Part shown: in pieces, positions 1-13,034 of the stretch
How the letters are laid out: each line of letters starts with the position of its first letter
Numbering within the stretch: position 1 is the stretch's first letter
Assembly (NCBI GenBank): GCA_023333565.1
Contig: JAJKFH010002906.1
Coordinates: forward strand, 3,922,501-3,986,500
Source: Puffinus mauretanicus
Lineage: Eukaryota > Chordata > Aves > Procellariiformes > Procellariidae
Direction of reading: 5' to 3'
DNA: 64,000 nt
The notes under the pieces: generated by a model
Told to the model about the DNA's origin: nothing
Seen by the model: only the letters and a program-made list of their open reading frames with translations
Databases searched by the model: none
Translations under genes and position numbers: made by a program

Positions 1-154
1 GTTGTAATAAACTGTTACTATATGGCACATGACATTTTTACACACAGTCCAGGATTTTTTTTAAAGTAGTCAGCTGTTTGTTGGCAATGATGCCAGGATG
101 CTCTCCAGGATGTCAGCTAGTATTTCAGCTAGTTTTTTTCCAGAACAGACAACT

Positions 155-393
155 TTGGTGTGGCCTCACCTTGAATACTGTGTACAGTTCTGGGTCCCAC
201 AGTTTAAGAAGGATGTGAAGGTCCTTGAATGCCTCCAGAGGAGAGCAACAAAGTTGGTGAAAGGGCTGGAAGGAATGTCCTATGAGGAGTGGCTGAGGAC
301 TTTGAGCTTGTCTAGTTTGGAGAAAAGGAGGCTGAGGGGCGACCTCATTGCTCTCTACAGCTTCCTGAGGGGGGCAAGTGGAGAGGGAGTAAA
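155..393 (+). mobile_element. CR1 LINE fragment (ORF2 C-terminal part)
   Basis: The plus strand encodes a recognisable piece of the CR1 ORF2 C-terminal region downstream of the reverse transcriptase. It reads [12 protein letters not shown], then a KKDV...[13 protein letters not shown] block, then [19 protein letters not shown]. The same blocks occur in the other CR1 copies of this window, near 45.2 kb (+) and 56.1 kb (-). Both ends are lost: the matching sequence fades out after a GGGGCAAGTGGAGAGGGA stretch and no 3' ATTCTATG repeat follows. It is a dead fragment, truncated at both ends. Boundaries are accurate to about 20 bases. Confidence 0.85.
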
Positions 394-1210
394 AGTTAAT
401 CATTTTCCCAACTTGGGTCCTGTTTAATATAAATGCTTGTAAACAAAATTTAAAATGGAAAATTCTCTCCTGTGCGTGTTGTTTTTTTTTTAACCTATTA
501 TTGAGGTCTCTTATCTCTAATGTTTTCAGAATAACATTGTAGTCACACATTTCCTGTTGTCTTTCTGTGAATTTATCCAACTGAGTCATTCAAAATGTAT
601 TTTTGCAGTTATTCACACTCTGACATTAATCTTCAAGAAAGCCTAAGTTAGGTCTGTCCTGACAAAGTCTATTTTTTTTAGACTTAACTTTTGTTATTTC
701 CTCTTTTGCATGGTTTGAAAATCTCTGTGCAGGTGTAATTACTCCTGCAAGATGTGTAAGAACTGCCCCCTGTATCCTCCCCTACCCCCCCCAAAGATGT
801 TTAGATTCTTCCTCTGTCAAACTGAAAAAAGTAGGAAGTTGTGAAGTGCTATTTGTCTGGCTATGGCCATCCCATAAGTACAGCTGTAAGAGATATGACC
901 AGTCATATTTTAGTTAGAATGGTAACACAAAACCTAAATGATGATAATTTAAATGTCAACAGTATCAAGACCAAAGCATAAAAGAAGGAAAAGAAATTAT
1001 CCTAATTATACTTTAAGATTATAGGCTCACAGAAGCAGACTGAAAAGCATTTTGAGAGGTCTACTAGTTTGTCCTTAAGATAGGATAAACTAGATTTAAA
1101 TCATTCATGGTAGATATTTCTCTAACTTGTTTTCAGAAACTTCCACTGATAGAAATTCCACAATATTCCAAGACAATCTTCACCATCTGTACAGATCAAA
1201 AGTTTTTACT
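394..1210. other. AT-rich non-coding stretch
   Basis: No gene, RNA gene or recognisable repeat is seen. There is a C-rich run near 778-793 and short T runs. Open frames here are short and have no codon pattern or splice context. Confidence 0.6.
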
Positions 1211-1382
1211 TGTGCCTAAACTAAATCTAACTAAACACCACACAGCAGCTCGCTCACTCCCCGCCCCCCCCCACCCAGTGGGATGGGGAAGAGAATCGGA
1301 AAAAAAAATTAGAATTTGTGGATTGAGATAAAGACAGTTTAATAGAACAGAAAAGGAAGGGAAAATAATAATAATAATAATA

Positions 1383-1433
<51 letters not shown>

Positions 1434-1815
1434 TAATGATGATAATGGCAGAATATACAAAATGAGTGATGCACAATGCAATTGCTCACCACCCGCCGAC
1501 AGATGCCCAGCCAGTACCCAAGCAGCAATCACCCCTCCCCCACCAACACCCAGTTTATGTACTGAGGATGATGTCATATGGTATGGAATACCCCGTTGGC
1601 CAGTTGGGTCAGCTGTCCTGGCTGTACCCCCTCCCAGATTCTTGTGCACTTGGCAGAGCATGGGAAGCTGAAAAGTCCTTGACTATGTAAACACTACTTA
1701 ACAACAACTAAAACATCAGTGTGTTATCAACATTCTTCTCATCCTAAACCCAAAACACAGCACTATACCAGTTAATAGGAAAAAAATTAACTCTATCCCA
1801 GCTGAAACCAGGACA
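1211..1815 (-). mobile_element. Endogenous retrovirus LTR, copy A (solo, minus orientation)
   Basis: On the minus strand the element starts TGTCCTGGTTTCAGCTGGGA at 1815 and ends at about 1211 in a TGT...ACA-type terminus. It aligns by eye along its length with the LTRs at 61222-61745 and 49433-49812. Shared blocks are the ATTCCATACCATATGA block with a CRE-like site, the GAGCAATTGCATTGTGCATCACT block, the TTAAACTGTCTTTATCTCAA block near the expected polyadenylation region, and a G-rich block before the 3' terminus. No retroviral coding sequence flanks it, so it is a solo LTR or a remnant. The flanking five bases differ (TTACT left, GAGGT right), so no target duplication is visible. The TATA region is degenerate compared with copy C. 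Family assignment is from general knowledge of avian ERV LTRs. Confidence 0.85.
1363..1433. repeat. Compound AAT/ATG triplet microsatellite inside LTR copy A
   Basis: About seven AAT units are followed by an uninterrupted run of 17 ATG units (1383-1433). The same position in the LTR at 61.2 kb has only a short AAT run (about 61376-61400), so this is an expansion after insertion. On the minus strand it yields runs of His, Ile or Tyr codons in chance open frames, which are not genes. Confidence 0.95.
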
Positions 1816-2239
1816 GAGGTACCCAATGGGTCTGAAAGATCCAGATGGGACTGCCAGGTACGACACAATACTAGTGAGAAACCTGTGTTTTCCTGAAATG
1901 GCATCTGGAGGTCACTGAATCAAGCCCAATGTAGCCTGGAGAGCTATTCATTTGAGAATGTGTATATGCCTACTTTCAGGTGAGCTAAATAGCCCTCTGG
2001 GCTCCATTGGCTGTATTTATTTAACACTCAGTTCAGTTACCCATACATGCAGATACCAAGGGCCATTTGAGATGCCCTAGCATACCTGAGACATGCAGAT
2101 GTAGCCCCAAGGTATGACACAAGGCCAACGAGTGACATGCTTTTCTGGAGGGGCTGCTGGAGGGCAGGCACAATACCATAGGTTATGTCAAACAGTGCTA
2201 GATGCTCACTGTGTGTAACCAAGTACTTCAGTATTTTTC
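1816..2239. other. Non-coding stretch
   Basis: Lies between LTR copy A and the old LINE remnant. I see no gene, repeat or RNA in it. Confidence 0.5.
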
Positions 2240-3070
2240 AGCACCACTGCTAACTCGTTGATTTCAATGTTGTACTTGTGGTTATGTATACCTACTTTAA
2301 AGTGATATTTTGCTCTTGTCCCATTTTGAATTGCACTCTATTTACTTTATACTATTTTCCCCTTTTGTAAATCATTTTGCATTCTAAGCCTGTGCTTCAA
2401 TGCACTTGCATCTGCTCTGTGTTTGGTATCATCTGTAAATTTAATAAACATCGCCTCTATTCCACTGTCCAGATAATTAATGAAAATATTAAATAGTGCC
2501 AGTTTCAGAACAGATTTCTGTGGAACACCACTTGACACAGCTTTCTATTTTGGCACTGCACCATGATATCTACTTTTTCAGTATGGATCTTCAGCTAATT
2601 GTATATGCAGCTCACAATATTTTGATCTAGATGAATTTTCACTCAATTTTGCAGTGAGAACATGATGTGTGGCAGTGTCACACACATTACTTACATTATG
2701 GTATATGACAACACATCTTTTTCTCCCTTACTACAGATCGAAGTTTCTTTGGAATGACATAATTTGTTCTTGACAAATCTGTGTTGACTGTTACTTAGCC
2801 TCTTGCTATCTTCTGTATCCTTACCAACAGACAGTCTGTCCCAGCAGTTTTCTGAGTTTGAAAGTATGCTGATAGCCTTATAATATTCTGGCTATTCCTT
2901 CTTATAGGTAAGCTTTGTGTTTGTCCTTTTAATAATCTGGAAACTTAACTGCCCTGCACTAATATTTTTTATTGCTTCACCAGGTTGAAGTCTAAGTACC
3001 TCAGGGTAAATTTCACTAGGTCTAGATGAGTAATTTACAAACTAGTAATTTACAAACTGCGTAAAATTTA
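2240..3070 (-). mobile_element. Ancient CR1/L3-like LINE remnant (reverse-transcriptase region)
   Basis: Read on the minus strand, 2538 to 2347 gives a worn reverse-transcriptase core: SGVPQKSVL...LFNIFINYLDSGIE, then KFTDDTKH. This corresponds to the conserved SGVPQGS...LFNIFI and F-x-DD motifs of LINE polymerases, so the catalytic DD pair is still readable. Further right, short patches fit upstream RT segments: an FVKNK-like piece near 2775 and a patch near 2985-3030 resembling the region before the RT core. The order is that expected of one minus-strand element. It is far more decayed than the other CR1 copies here, with many indels and stop codons. Family naming (CR1 versus L3) is uncertain. 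Confidence 0.6.
3029..3058. repeat. Two-copy 15-bp tandem repeat
   Basis: AGTAATTTACAAACT occurs twice head to tail. It lies at the right edge of the ancient LINE remnant and probably arose by slippage. Confidence 0.85.
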
Positions 3071-6000
3071 CAAATTTAGAAACTATTTCTCAAATATTTG
3101 AACTTAATTTGAGGCTTTTTTAGATAAAGGGTTTTTTTTTTAAGACTTTATTATTTGTTTTTCTGAATGTAAATACCGTCATTGCACAAAGAGTAAGGAA
3201 AGCTTGAATCTAAAATAAGCCTGGAAGAAGGGTGGTTTATTGGTTTATGCTTAATTTTTTTGTAAGACAGATGTTTATATACTTGATTAATAGTATTAAT
3301 ATTGCTAACTATTGAACAATGTTTGTTTTAACATAAAACAAAGCTCCTTATACATTGCAAGTGAAGTATTGGAGGAAATATCTAACATGCTAAAAATATT
3401 CTCTGTAGCAATGCTCTAAAAGAACAAGCTTGTAAATAATAAGAAACACTGTATACATAACACTAAAGCAATGTTAAGGCTGGGCCAGGCTTACTCTAGT
3501 TTTCTGTGGAACAAAGAAAATGAAAGCCCAAGGAGAAACTCAGACAGGAATGCCAAGCTCTAATAAGATGGTTTTATCAGGACAAAGCTGTCTGGTGCAT
3601 ACCAGATTCTCCTAAAGATGAAATACAAATAAACAAACAACTGCAGATAACACTACATCATCTAAACAGACTGGAAAACAAACTGTTGTACGGCCTGGAC
3701 AGTCTGTTATACAGACTCTAGACAGATCATAAACAAAAACAAGCTTCTGCAATTTCAAAGGAAAAGCTGAGCCATGATTATATATGCTTCAGAATTTCAG
3801 TATGCAGGAAACAAGAAACTGCTTATTAACTCTTGCTGCATAAATACCTCCGGAAGCATCTTCATAAAAAGGAATCCTTCTGCCACATTTGGATATGAAT
3901 GCAGAGAAAAGAAATTCAAACAAACTTTGTATTACATATAAATACTAGATAATTTGAAAATGCTGCCTTTCCGAGTGAACCATGGAAATATTTCCTTCTT
4001 AAGGAAGGAATCACCCATAGGTGATTTCAGTTCAGCAGCAAATTAAGGGATTTGCGTGTTATGTTATCAGAAACAAATTGCTGGAGTTAATCCAAAACTT
4101 CTGGGTAAACAGCAAGAGACAGACTGTATGCAATCTACCATAAGGTGTTGGAATGGACTGGAGGAGCTCGTTTCCCATTCTGTATTGGTCCTACCTGCTG
4201 TATTTAAGAACTTAAGTAGATAAACTACTCAGTATGTCTTGTTTTTAATCCCTAGGGGAAAAGAGAAGAACAAGATGTGCAATATTGTCCTGAACGAAAT
4301 CTAAAATTTTATTTAGACTGAATGATCAGGTACTGTGAACTTTTAAAAGAGTTGAAAAATTCGTCAAATCAGTGGTTTCAGCGGATAAGTAACAAAGAAT
4401 TTCTCTTCTCGTACTCATGTGATCATTTGGTTATTTTACATTAAGTACTTTTGAGAGAGCATTTTTTGAAACTTGAAACTCTATAAATTACTTGAAAGTT
4501 TCATTAAAAAACTTTCTACTGTTTGCATGGTTTATTTGGTTTTAAAAGATAGAGACTGTAAACACTAATCAGAACATTTTCATCTTGGTGTACTTCTTCA
4601 TAATTCATTCTTTCATTTGAGCCATAACATTTGTAGGGAAAAAGTAGTGCGGGAAAGTTTTTATAATGAGATTTTTAGTTCCCAAGCTTTCCAGTCATTT
4701 ATGACAAAATGATGAGAAAGAGATAGAAATCAGCCCATGATAGAGAGGAAGAGAAACAGAAGGAGGTAAAGCTGAACTGATCCCTTCTCCTTTAAAAACA
4801 TACATTTTGGCACATTTTTGTTTTGTAAAAAAAAAAACAAACATCAAAATATGTAGGTTTTAGTCCAGTGTAGAAGTATAAACATGTTAAATATTACAAG
4901 TTTTTGCAAAACAGAATTGTTGTTCTCCAGCTCACTTTATACTGAGATCAGAAAATTCATTCAACTACTTTAACATAGCTCTTGTCTTAACAGGAACTGT
5001 GCTCTAAGAAAGAATGCAAGTATACAAAGAATAAAGTTTTTCAGATAATGCATTATGTTTTGCAGCCCACAAGATAAAGACTTTCACATGAAAAGAAGCT
5101 TAAAATAACAGTATGATTTATAGGGTACAATAATTATTATTGTTTTATCATTTTGCTAGGATAACATAAAAATTGATTGTAAATCAAGAAGAGGATTACA
5201 CATTATCTGTACTTATACCATCAGGGAATTTCAATATAAATTAGAAGGAGTTTCATCTTAAGCACATGCTTTTCCTTTCTTTCTTTCTTTTTTTTTAAAA
5301 AAATTGTTTTCCTGTGATATTTTATGTCTGCATATGGAATAAATGAAAAAAGTTTAACAGTATAATATCAACATATAGGAAAGCAACTTTAAATGTAATT
5401 GACATTTAAGTAATTCAATAGTTGTTTATATACCTATCTTACTGATGGTTGCACTCTGCTGGACTTCTGATTGATGTTCTTTGATTTCTTTGATCAGCAT
5501 AAATCTGGACTTACTGATTAACAAAGACATGCAAAGGAAGCACAATTTTCTGTTGGGATTCAAGATTAACTGCACTAGAAAATCAGAATAAATGTAGCGC
5601 CTTATAATATGAATTGGATTCATTATTATTTGATTTATTATTTCTTGATACATTTTAGCATCATATGCTAAATCCATAAATTAGCCTTTGCTAGCAATAT
5701 ATAATAGCCTTCATTTAATTTTTGTAATTTCTTATTTGTTTTTAAATTGCATGATGATAAATATGTTGAAGTTTGTGGTTTATCTAAACAACTTGAAATT
5801 AATGATTGCATAAGATGCATGCTACAGTTAATCGATGAATTACCTTTATTTAGATTATGTATTTTATACTTTATTCGGTCTAATGTTCACATACCTTGCA
5901 ATGTTTTCACACTACCTAGGTTTATGTGCTTTATTTGACTGCTGGCAAAGTGTGGAATTTTAATCTGTTATTGTAACAGTTTGAAATGAAGAGAAATTTG

Positions 6001-9000
6001 TGTTATACTTTTATTGCTGCTTAAGTTGCTGCCAGAAAATCTGATTGAAAGTACAGAGAAAGCAGCCATGAAGAGGAAAGTGCAAGTAATCTTCCATTCT
6101 CTATATTATGGCCTGACACATATTAGATCAGTGTCTTTTTGTGCAACAGACAGTCTGGGATAATGAATACCAATTTCATGCATGTTACACACAGGCAAGT
6201 CTTACTGCTCACCTTTTTCCTACAGTTTTCTTAAAAATCGGACCAGATTATGAAGTCTACTTCAGTTGCCACATTCTTAGTACGAAGTAAAAAGACGTTT
6301 TGCCCAAACCTTCCCTGGCAAGAGCTTATATTTAGTAATATATTCCTTTGAAAAAATGAACAATTTCTTTTATGGCAAGGGAAGTCAGGTGTGCAGGCTG
6401 GAAAGCCGCCACTCTGCGCTGCTAACAGGTCTCTGACTTGAATGATAAGGGGACCAGGACTTGCCAGCCTGCCACAGGGACACTTACCAAGCAATTTAGA
6501 TGCAGCCTTACTTACTGAACTCCACATTAAACGTAGGTAGATTTTTTTGCTCCATATATTTTGACTGCATGTTCTCCAGGGCACTGCACAGAAATCTGAG
6601 AAGCAATTCAGGTGCCTAACATGGGTGTCTGGTGTCTTTTTAGATGCCATACAGTGTATAAAAGATTCACACAGGAGTGGCAGGTATGATACAGGGCATA
6701 ACTGTAACTCCCATCATTTGGAGGGGTATCAGGAGGCCAGACAAAATACTTTAAGGTGTCTGAAATAGCATCAAGCACCTCCGTTCAGACTCCTGTATCT
6801 CCTCATCCATTCAGAATTTTAGATGACATTTTCCCTCTTATATCAATGCTATTCCCATATAAGTAAGTGGTGAGTTTAGATTTTGACAGATTTGACTGTT
6901 TCTGCTTTTCCTCGTTCTGGCTACATGAGCTTGTGATGTTATATTTGGTTTTTGTAGAGGTGATCATAATGTCACATTAGGTCACACTGTGATCCCACTG
7001 TGATCAGTAGTCACACAAAGTGTAAGTGGAGTTGCATTAACTCCAGTCGACCTATTTTCATGTAAATTTGTCTATCGCCAAATAGTTTGAATGTGTGTAT
7101 GGAAGAAACAGAACTCTTCCCCACCCCCTGCCCCCAAGGAGAAAATAGAAAATGTTTTGTAGCAAAGAACCTTATTGCTGAGGTAGAGCAGCTTCTTCAA
7201 CAGAAACATTTTCATCCCAAGATGCTCAGTACATGGCATGTAAGTCTGAGTGGAAGCTGGTCAGGGCTAAGCTTTCTCCCCGTGGTTTTAAATAGATCCA
7301 TATTTACGGAGCTATTCAGAAAAAGCAATATGTTTTGCACATATATTCCATTTCTTATGTTTCTCCTTGCAAAGGAGAAGTCCCAGTTTGACTCACTATG
7401 TTTTCTACATATTTTGCCTAAGTGACACAGAATATTTACAAGCATAGTAGCTACTGACTTACTTTGAAAAGCAAAGACTTTTATATAGTTACCTAAATGG
7501 CTGTTCCACCTTCACCTTCTTCACAGACCATGAAACTGCCTTTAGGGACCTAATTTTAACTTTTCTTCTCTGATAATTATACCCATTCATGTGTAACCCT
7601 ATCGTTACTGAAGTGCAATGAAATAAAGATAACATGTTTCTTTACAAATGTTTACTTACAACACATGGTTGAAATTACAAGTTTGATAGGACCAATTGTC
7701 TGACGACTTTATCTTCTGAGCAGAGAAGACTCTTTAAGCGCATATCCCAGAGGAGCAGGACTTGGGAGGTTTGACCTCTAGGCACGTTTCTGCTGTCGGT
7801 GTGTCTGATTACCTTGGCAAGTCATTTCACCACCCTGTGCTTCAGTTTCTCTATTTGTAAAAAGGGGGACACTCACATTTTTGTTGAAAGCTTTGACAAA
7901 GAAGTGCTAGCTTTTATTATTCTGCAGACCAATAGCATGTCAAGACCAGTCTTACAGGCACCAAAGAAAGGTACCAAGCATCTCCTGAATGATTATATTT
8001 GTAGAATTATAATTGTATGATTATATTCTGTGATACTGAATTTTACAAAATTGCAAAAAATAGGTACCACTGTTTTTCTCTTCTACCCTGAAGGTGGTAA
8101 AAATAGCTTATTTCTCAACAGTGAGAGAAAAAGCAAAACTAATTAACAAGAATGGTTATAAGTTTGACAACTTGAAAGAGTACCTCAATTAAAAGGATAA
8201 ATTAACTGGATTTCTGGAATCTGGCTTACAACATAATTTAATCAAAGAAAAAGTGTGTAGAAATCCTGCCTTTCAGCATCAGTTCAGTTTCTAGATTTTT
8301 GCACATTATCAACATGACATTTTTAATGCTGTTATTGGTGTCACCATATTTATAAGAAATCCCAGGAAACCATGGTTTTACAATGAGTGTAAGGTAAAAA
8401 ATGTATATAGGCCTGAAATCTTTCCTGGTTTATGTGGCTTCTTCATAGCTGGTTTGCATTTTACTGTTTTTCTATGAATTTTATGTAAAAGTTTAAATTC
8501 AAGACATAAAAGTCAAGCAAACTAAAATTAAAACAATTTCTCTTTTAACAATTTTATAAGTAAAATAGTGCATTTTTCAAGGAAAAATTATCTACACTGT
8601 AATTCTCACTAATGTGTTTAACAGTCTCACCCATAACCAAATTTAGATGTCACTGCTAAGACTGGTTATCCTAGATCACAGTCACTGTGCAAAGGAGTGA
8701 TTCTAGTACTGCCTTCACCTAATGTTTTAGCAGAAACTTCCTCTATAGGGCATGTAACCAGCTGCATTAAATTACAGTTTACACAGGATACAAATAATTC
8801 CTTCCTGACTGCAGCATTGTATCAGAGTATACCCTACAACAAGAGATCTGATTAGCCTTATCGTTATCTTAGCTACCATAGTTACAAATGCTATTAGTGG
8901 ATATAAAATTATCCATCTTTTTTTTTAAAACCTAGTTGAAATATATTCTCTCATGATTTTCCTCAGTACTAACTCTATTTGCTGAGATTATTTGGTGTAG

Positions 9001-10000
9001 AAGCATCTTTTATAAAACACTGGATATTTATCTTCTTTTTACTTCATTTTATGATGTGGTTTTTTAATATACTGTGGGACAGGCCAGACAACAGTAACTA
9101 TTTTTTTCTTCCTTTTTTTTGCTGTATGTTTTATATTGTATCGATAACCTGATTCAGTTCCCTTCCAATATTTCTCTTTTCCTGACTAAATAATTCAAAT
9201 TCTTGCATGTTTTTATTACATGTAAATTCTGCCATACATCTCAGCCATCTTTGCTGGCCCTAGCTGGCCCTATTCCACTTCCAAATGTGTCTTAATGCCT
9301 TTATGTGGAAACCAGTTTAACATAAAAGAGCATAATGATTTCTGAGTGGCTGTTGCAGGCCATTCGGTCAATGGTCTGTGAACTCAAGTATCTCTAAGTA
9401 AACCAGAAACAGTTAGGTCATAATAGCTGTGAAATAAAAAATTGGAACATCTGAATTTTAATAACACTCTAATTATATATTTATTCCTTTCAGTAAAACC
9501 ACTTAGAACTTTTATAATTTTGCATGATTTCCTGTAATTTCTCTGACAAAGTTGTCAACATCTGCTGGTTCCATGATCTGCAAATAATACATTTAAACGT
9601 GAGTACTGACTTGGTAACTCCTGAAGCCTCCTTTCTTCAGTGCTGTTTAGAGAGGAGGGTAATTCAGATCATCTCGCAAATGAACAGCAGTACACTTTTA
9701 ATCAAAGATGCGAGAGAACCTCCACAAAAATATGGGGTTTTGGGAGAGATGAAACCAGTTGTACCTTGTCTAGCACTTAAAAGATCAGCTTTATAGATTC
9801 TGTGATCAGGTTTCGTGGGAGCATATACAGGGTATGTACAGTGAAAGACTTATGTAGCTAAAACAAGAGTGAGGTAACATGAGGTCCCCTAACTCAGAAG
9901 TCATGAACTGTCAGAAACCATCTGCATCCGTTGCTGCCTGAATTGCGCAGGTTCCTCTAGGCTTGACTCTATAAATTCCTAGAGCTCTTCTTCTGCACAC
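3071..10000. other. Long AT-rich gene-free stretch
   Basis: No exon, gene or clear transposon is recognisable. Contents are a TTTC-rich tract (about 5271-5296), the paired hairpins at 3992-4026, a two-copy GCTGGCCCTA repeat near 9254-9273, and many A or T runs. Open frames at 6231-6650, 7087-7425 and 9524-9796 have no recognisable motif, splice signals or codon pattern, and I treat them as chance. The stretch fits a gene desert or a large intron. Confidence 0.55.
3992..4026. other. Two adjoining perfect hairpins
   Basis: TTCCTTC (3992-3998) pairs with GAAGGAA (4004-4010) across a 5-base loop. AATCACC (4009-4015) pairs with GGTGATT (4020-4026) across a 4-base loop. The second stem starts within the last two bases of the first. 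Function is unknown; this may be coincidence in low-complexity DNA. Confidence 0.7.
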
Positions 10001-10839
10001 ACCCAAGTCTGGGCACTTGGCATCCTCCTGCTGAAGAACCAGCTCCAGAAGCCAGGGCTGGAGTTTGTCCCATTTACAGATGTAGGCATGCACACTGTAG
10101 AGATGCACAAGAAAGCCTGTGATATATGGCTTCTTAAACACAAATTGGGGGAGGAAAAAAAAAAAACCACAACTGAAACCACTCTCAGGATGTGTTTAGA
10201 CTGATCTGTTAAGCTGGTCTAGATTTCTACCTTAGAATGTCTCGAATTACGCTTCAGAAGCGTCCATTTCTTCCACGAGGCTATATAAAGGAGCTTCTGA
10301 AGGTCAGTTCAGATGTAGACATCTTCCTTTGACCAAATGAATCCTATGTGCTAGAGACAGATGTGGCTCACTACAATTCTTTGGCATACATGCTGGCAGT
10401 GTGCATCTCAGGTAGCATAAGGAGCCTGTATTTAGTCAAATTAACTCCACCTTGTGTGATCTTTCAACTGAGGGATCAAATCTGGAAAGAACTCCCAGAC
10501 ATACCTACCATGCACCAACAGATATGGACTTCCCACAGAAATTTAGCAGATGCCATTTCTTTAAAAGCAAGGAAAACATAATTGCGGTGGTTGCTCCCAT
10601 CTCTCATGTAATGGATTAATGTTTTCTTCAGCCAGAATGGCTGTAAAACTGTATACTCCAGCCACCTGGGAAGTTTCCTCACTACCAAACATAGGATAGT
10701 ATGCAACAGAAAGTGCTGGAAAAAGGAATAGGTGAAAGTGATAAAATAATGCCACTCTGCAAAATGCAAAGACGTTTTAAAAGATTCATTGCACCAGATA
10801 GGAAAAGTAAAAAAATGACAAGAATCATGAGAAAGCAAA

Positions 10840-10888
10840 GCCTTAAAGCCTTAGAGCCTTAAAACCCAGCCTTAAAGTCCTGGGTTTT
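10840..10888. repeat. Short imperfect tandem repeat plus 9-bp hairpin
   Basis: GCCTTAAA-like units recur three to four times between 10840 and 10876. AAAACCCAG (10861-10869) pairs perfectly with CTGGGTTTT (10880-10888) across a 10-base loop that contains the last unit. Confidence 0.7.
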
Positions 10889-12998
10889 GCCCTCAGCTAC
10901 CAAGAATGTTAAGGCATTTATAAATTTATTTTTAAATATAAAAGTAATAAAACAATCCCTGAGGCAGGATATAGAAAACAAAAAGAGTGCCATTTCCCAA
11001 ACAGGCACTCTTAGTAGGCCAGTAGTATTCTTTTGCTCTGGTCATTCTGTGGCAACCTCTGAAGAGGCTTCTGGGCCTTCAATCCTGAAAGTAATTTCCA
11101 GAAAGAAGTGGGATCTCAGATCCTACCCTTGTCCTGCCCTCTAATATTTCTTTTTGGTCAGCGGCTAGTTCAGGAGGTGGATTTTTGGTTTGCCCCTTTA
11201 ATGTTCCTCATGCTGCTGTTTAACACTATAGGCAGGGCAGATGGATTCCAAGTACCTTGAAAATACATATTGCAATTGAAAAATCTGGCCCTAAAATGAC
11301 ACCTCACTGTGACAAAAAGTATCAGCTTCTTGCTTTGCAAAAATAGTTGCATAATTGATATCTCTTGATACTTTTCTGTGCAGGATTATAAAAGGTTTTT
11401 GTTTTCCTGTTAAATATTGAAGCTGGGAAAGTCTCATGTAGATATTCAGCAATTTCAACTAATTTACTCAGTTTTTTTGGAAAAAAAAAGAAAAGAAAAA
11501 AAATCAGTCTTGGGAAAAGACCTTAGAAAAATTCTTTGGCGTGATTTGTTTCTGCCTTCCCTAGCTTGTACATTTGTATAGCAGTCTGTGCTAAATGAGA
11601 AATATTAAGGTAATAATGTTCTTAATTTAAGTTATATCACTGAAATGACAGCTAGGAGAACGAGAGAGACAGAGTCACCTAATGCTGAAATTAATATTAC
11701 TAGTTAAACTGCCTTACATTCTGAGAGGTTAAAAAGAAACAAAAAAATAAATTATGTCTATAGAAATAATTACTACTCATTCATAAGAGGTGGAACCCCC
11801 AAGGTGAAGACAGTTATAAGGCTGATCATCTTCCACCTTTTCCGTAAAAACAACATCCTAAGAAGCCCCATTCTGCCATTTCCAAGTCTTTGCCGAATGT
11901 TTTTTCTCTGCTCTTCTTGGGAACCATACTCATACTTGATGGGCCATGTTTGGCTATCACAGTCTATTTTGGGTTCTCCATGTACTCCATAATCTTTCCC
12001 AAACTAAGTGTGCCACATTGCTCCTTGGAAAGATGCACCCTTTCTTTTCAGAGTTTCATCTGACCCAGAGTGTTACAGCCCTAGAGGAGTTATATCTCCT
12101 CTAGTAAATTAAAGCTGTGTTAGACGGTTCTCTGGAAACAAGGATAACTGTCTTGGAAATGCTCGAGTCTGAACTGCTAAGCTCTTACTCTCTAAAACTG
12201 GGTGACTATGGTCAAACTGCTTACTGAGAATAACCCCAGGTCTCTGCTAACTTCCAAATATGGACCTAGCATAAATGTCCCAGGCTACACCATTCAAGGG
12301 ACTATATTCTCAATTTCAGTGGAAGAGATGGCTGAATTCCAGAGCAGGGGAAAGTTCTGTGGATTCTTTTAATTCATTAGTGTAAACACAATTGCTGCTG
12401 TTTCTCCCTACTGCTTAGCTTAATACTTTGTGAAAAAACAACACAGTAAGCTCTAAAGAACCATATAAAAGAAATAATGATCTTTCTTAAGGCACCAAAA
12501 CTTTTCATGGTGCCATGGAGGCTGGGAGACTGCAAAAGGGGAACCTCCTTAGGGAGTTACACATTGAAGACAGTTGTCCAGTTTGAAATGTGAGTGAACT
12601 ACTTCATTTGTGCAAATTTCTATTGAACTAAGAGTTCTGGGAGCCTTTTGAGCTTGAGGCCCTTGTTGAACTCAGGGACATGAGGGCTGTAGCTACTATT
12701 TTTCAACTAAATTCTAATACATGCTCTCTTCTTCTTCCCATTTTAAAGATGAGAGCGGAAAGGAGGAAGTAGATGTACTTTTCTTCTTTTTGGAGTAGCT
12801 GGTGTCACTGGAGCTAACTTCTCAGTCAAATTCCTGGTGTATGAAGGCACAAAATTAACATACAATATCCCACACAATGCAGTGACGTGCCCCCTTTGCA
12901 CCTCCCTGCTTCATCTTGAACATATACTCCAGACAGGCTAGAAAAGGGCTCTCAGTTTTCATACATATGAAATCATCAGGAATGTTTTTGTTTGCACT

Positions 12999-13034
12999 GT
13001 TTTTTGTTTGGTTTTTGTTTGTTTGTTTGTTTTC
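12999..13034. repeat. GTTT/T-rich microsatellite
   Basis: Runs of T interspersed with repeated GTTT units. A simple repeat with no further structure. Confidence 0.9.

Noticed and set aside
1196..1661. Minus-strand open frames with runs of His, Ile or Tyr
   Set aside because: They are translations of the triplet microsatellite within LTR copy A, not proteins.
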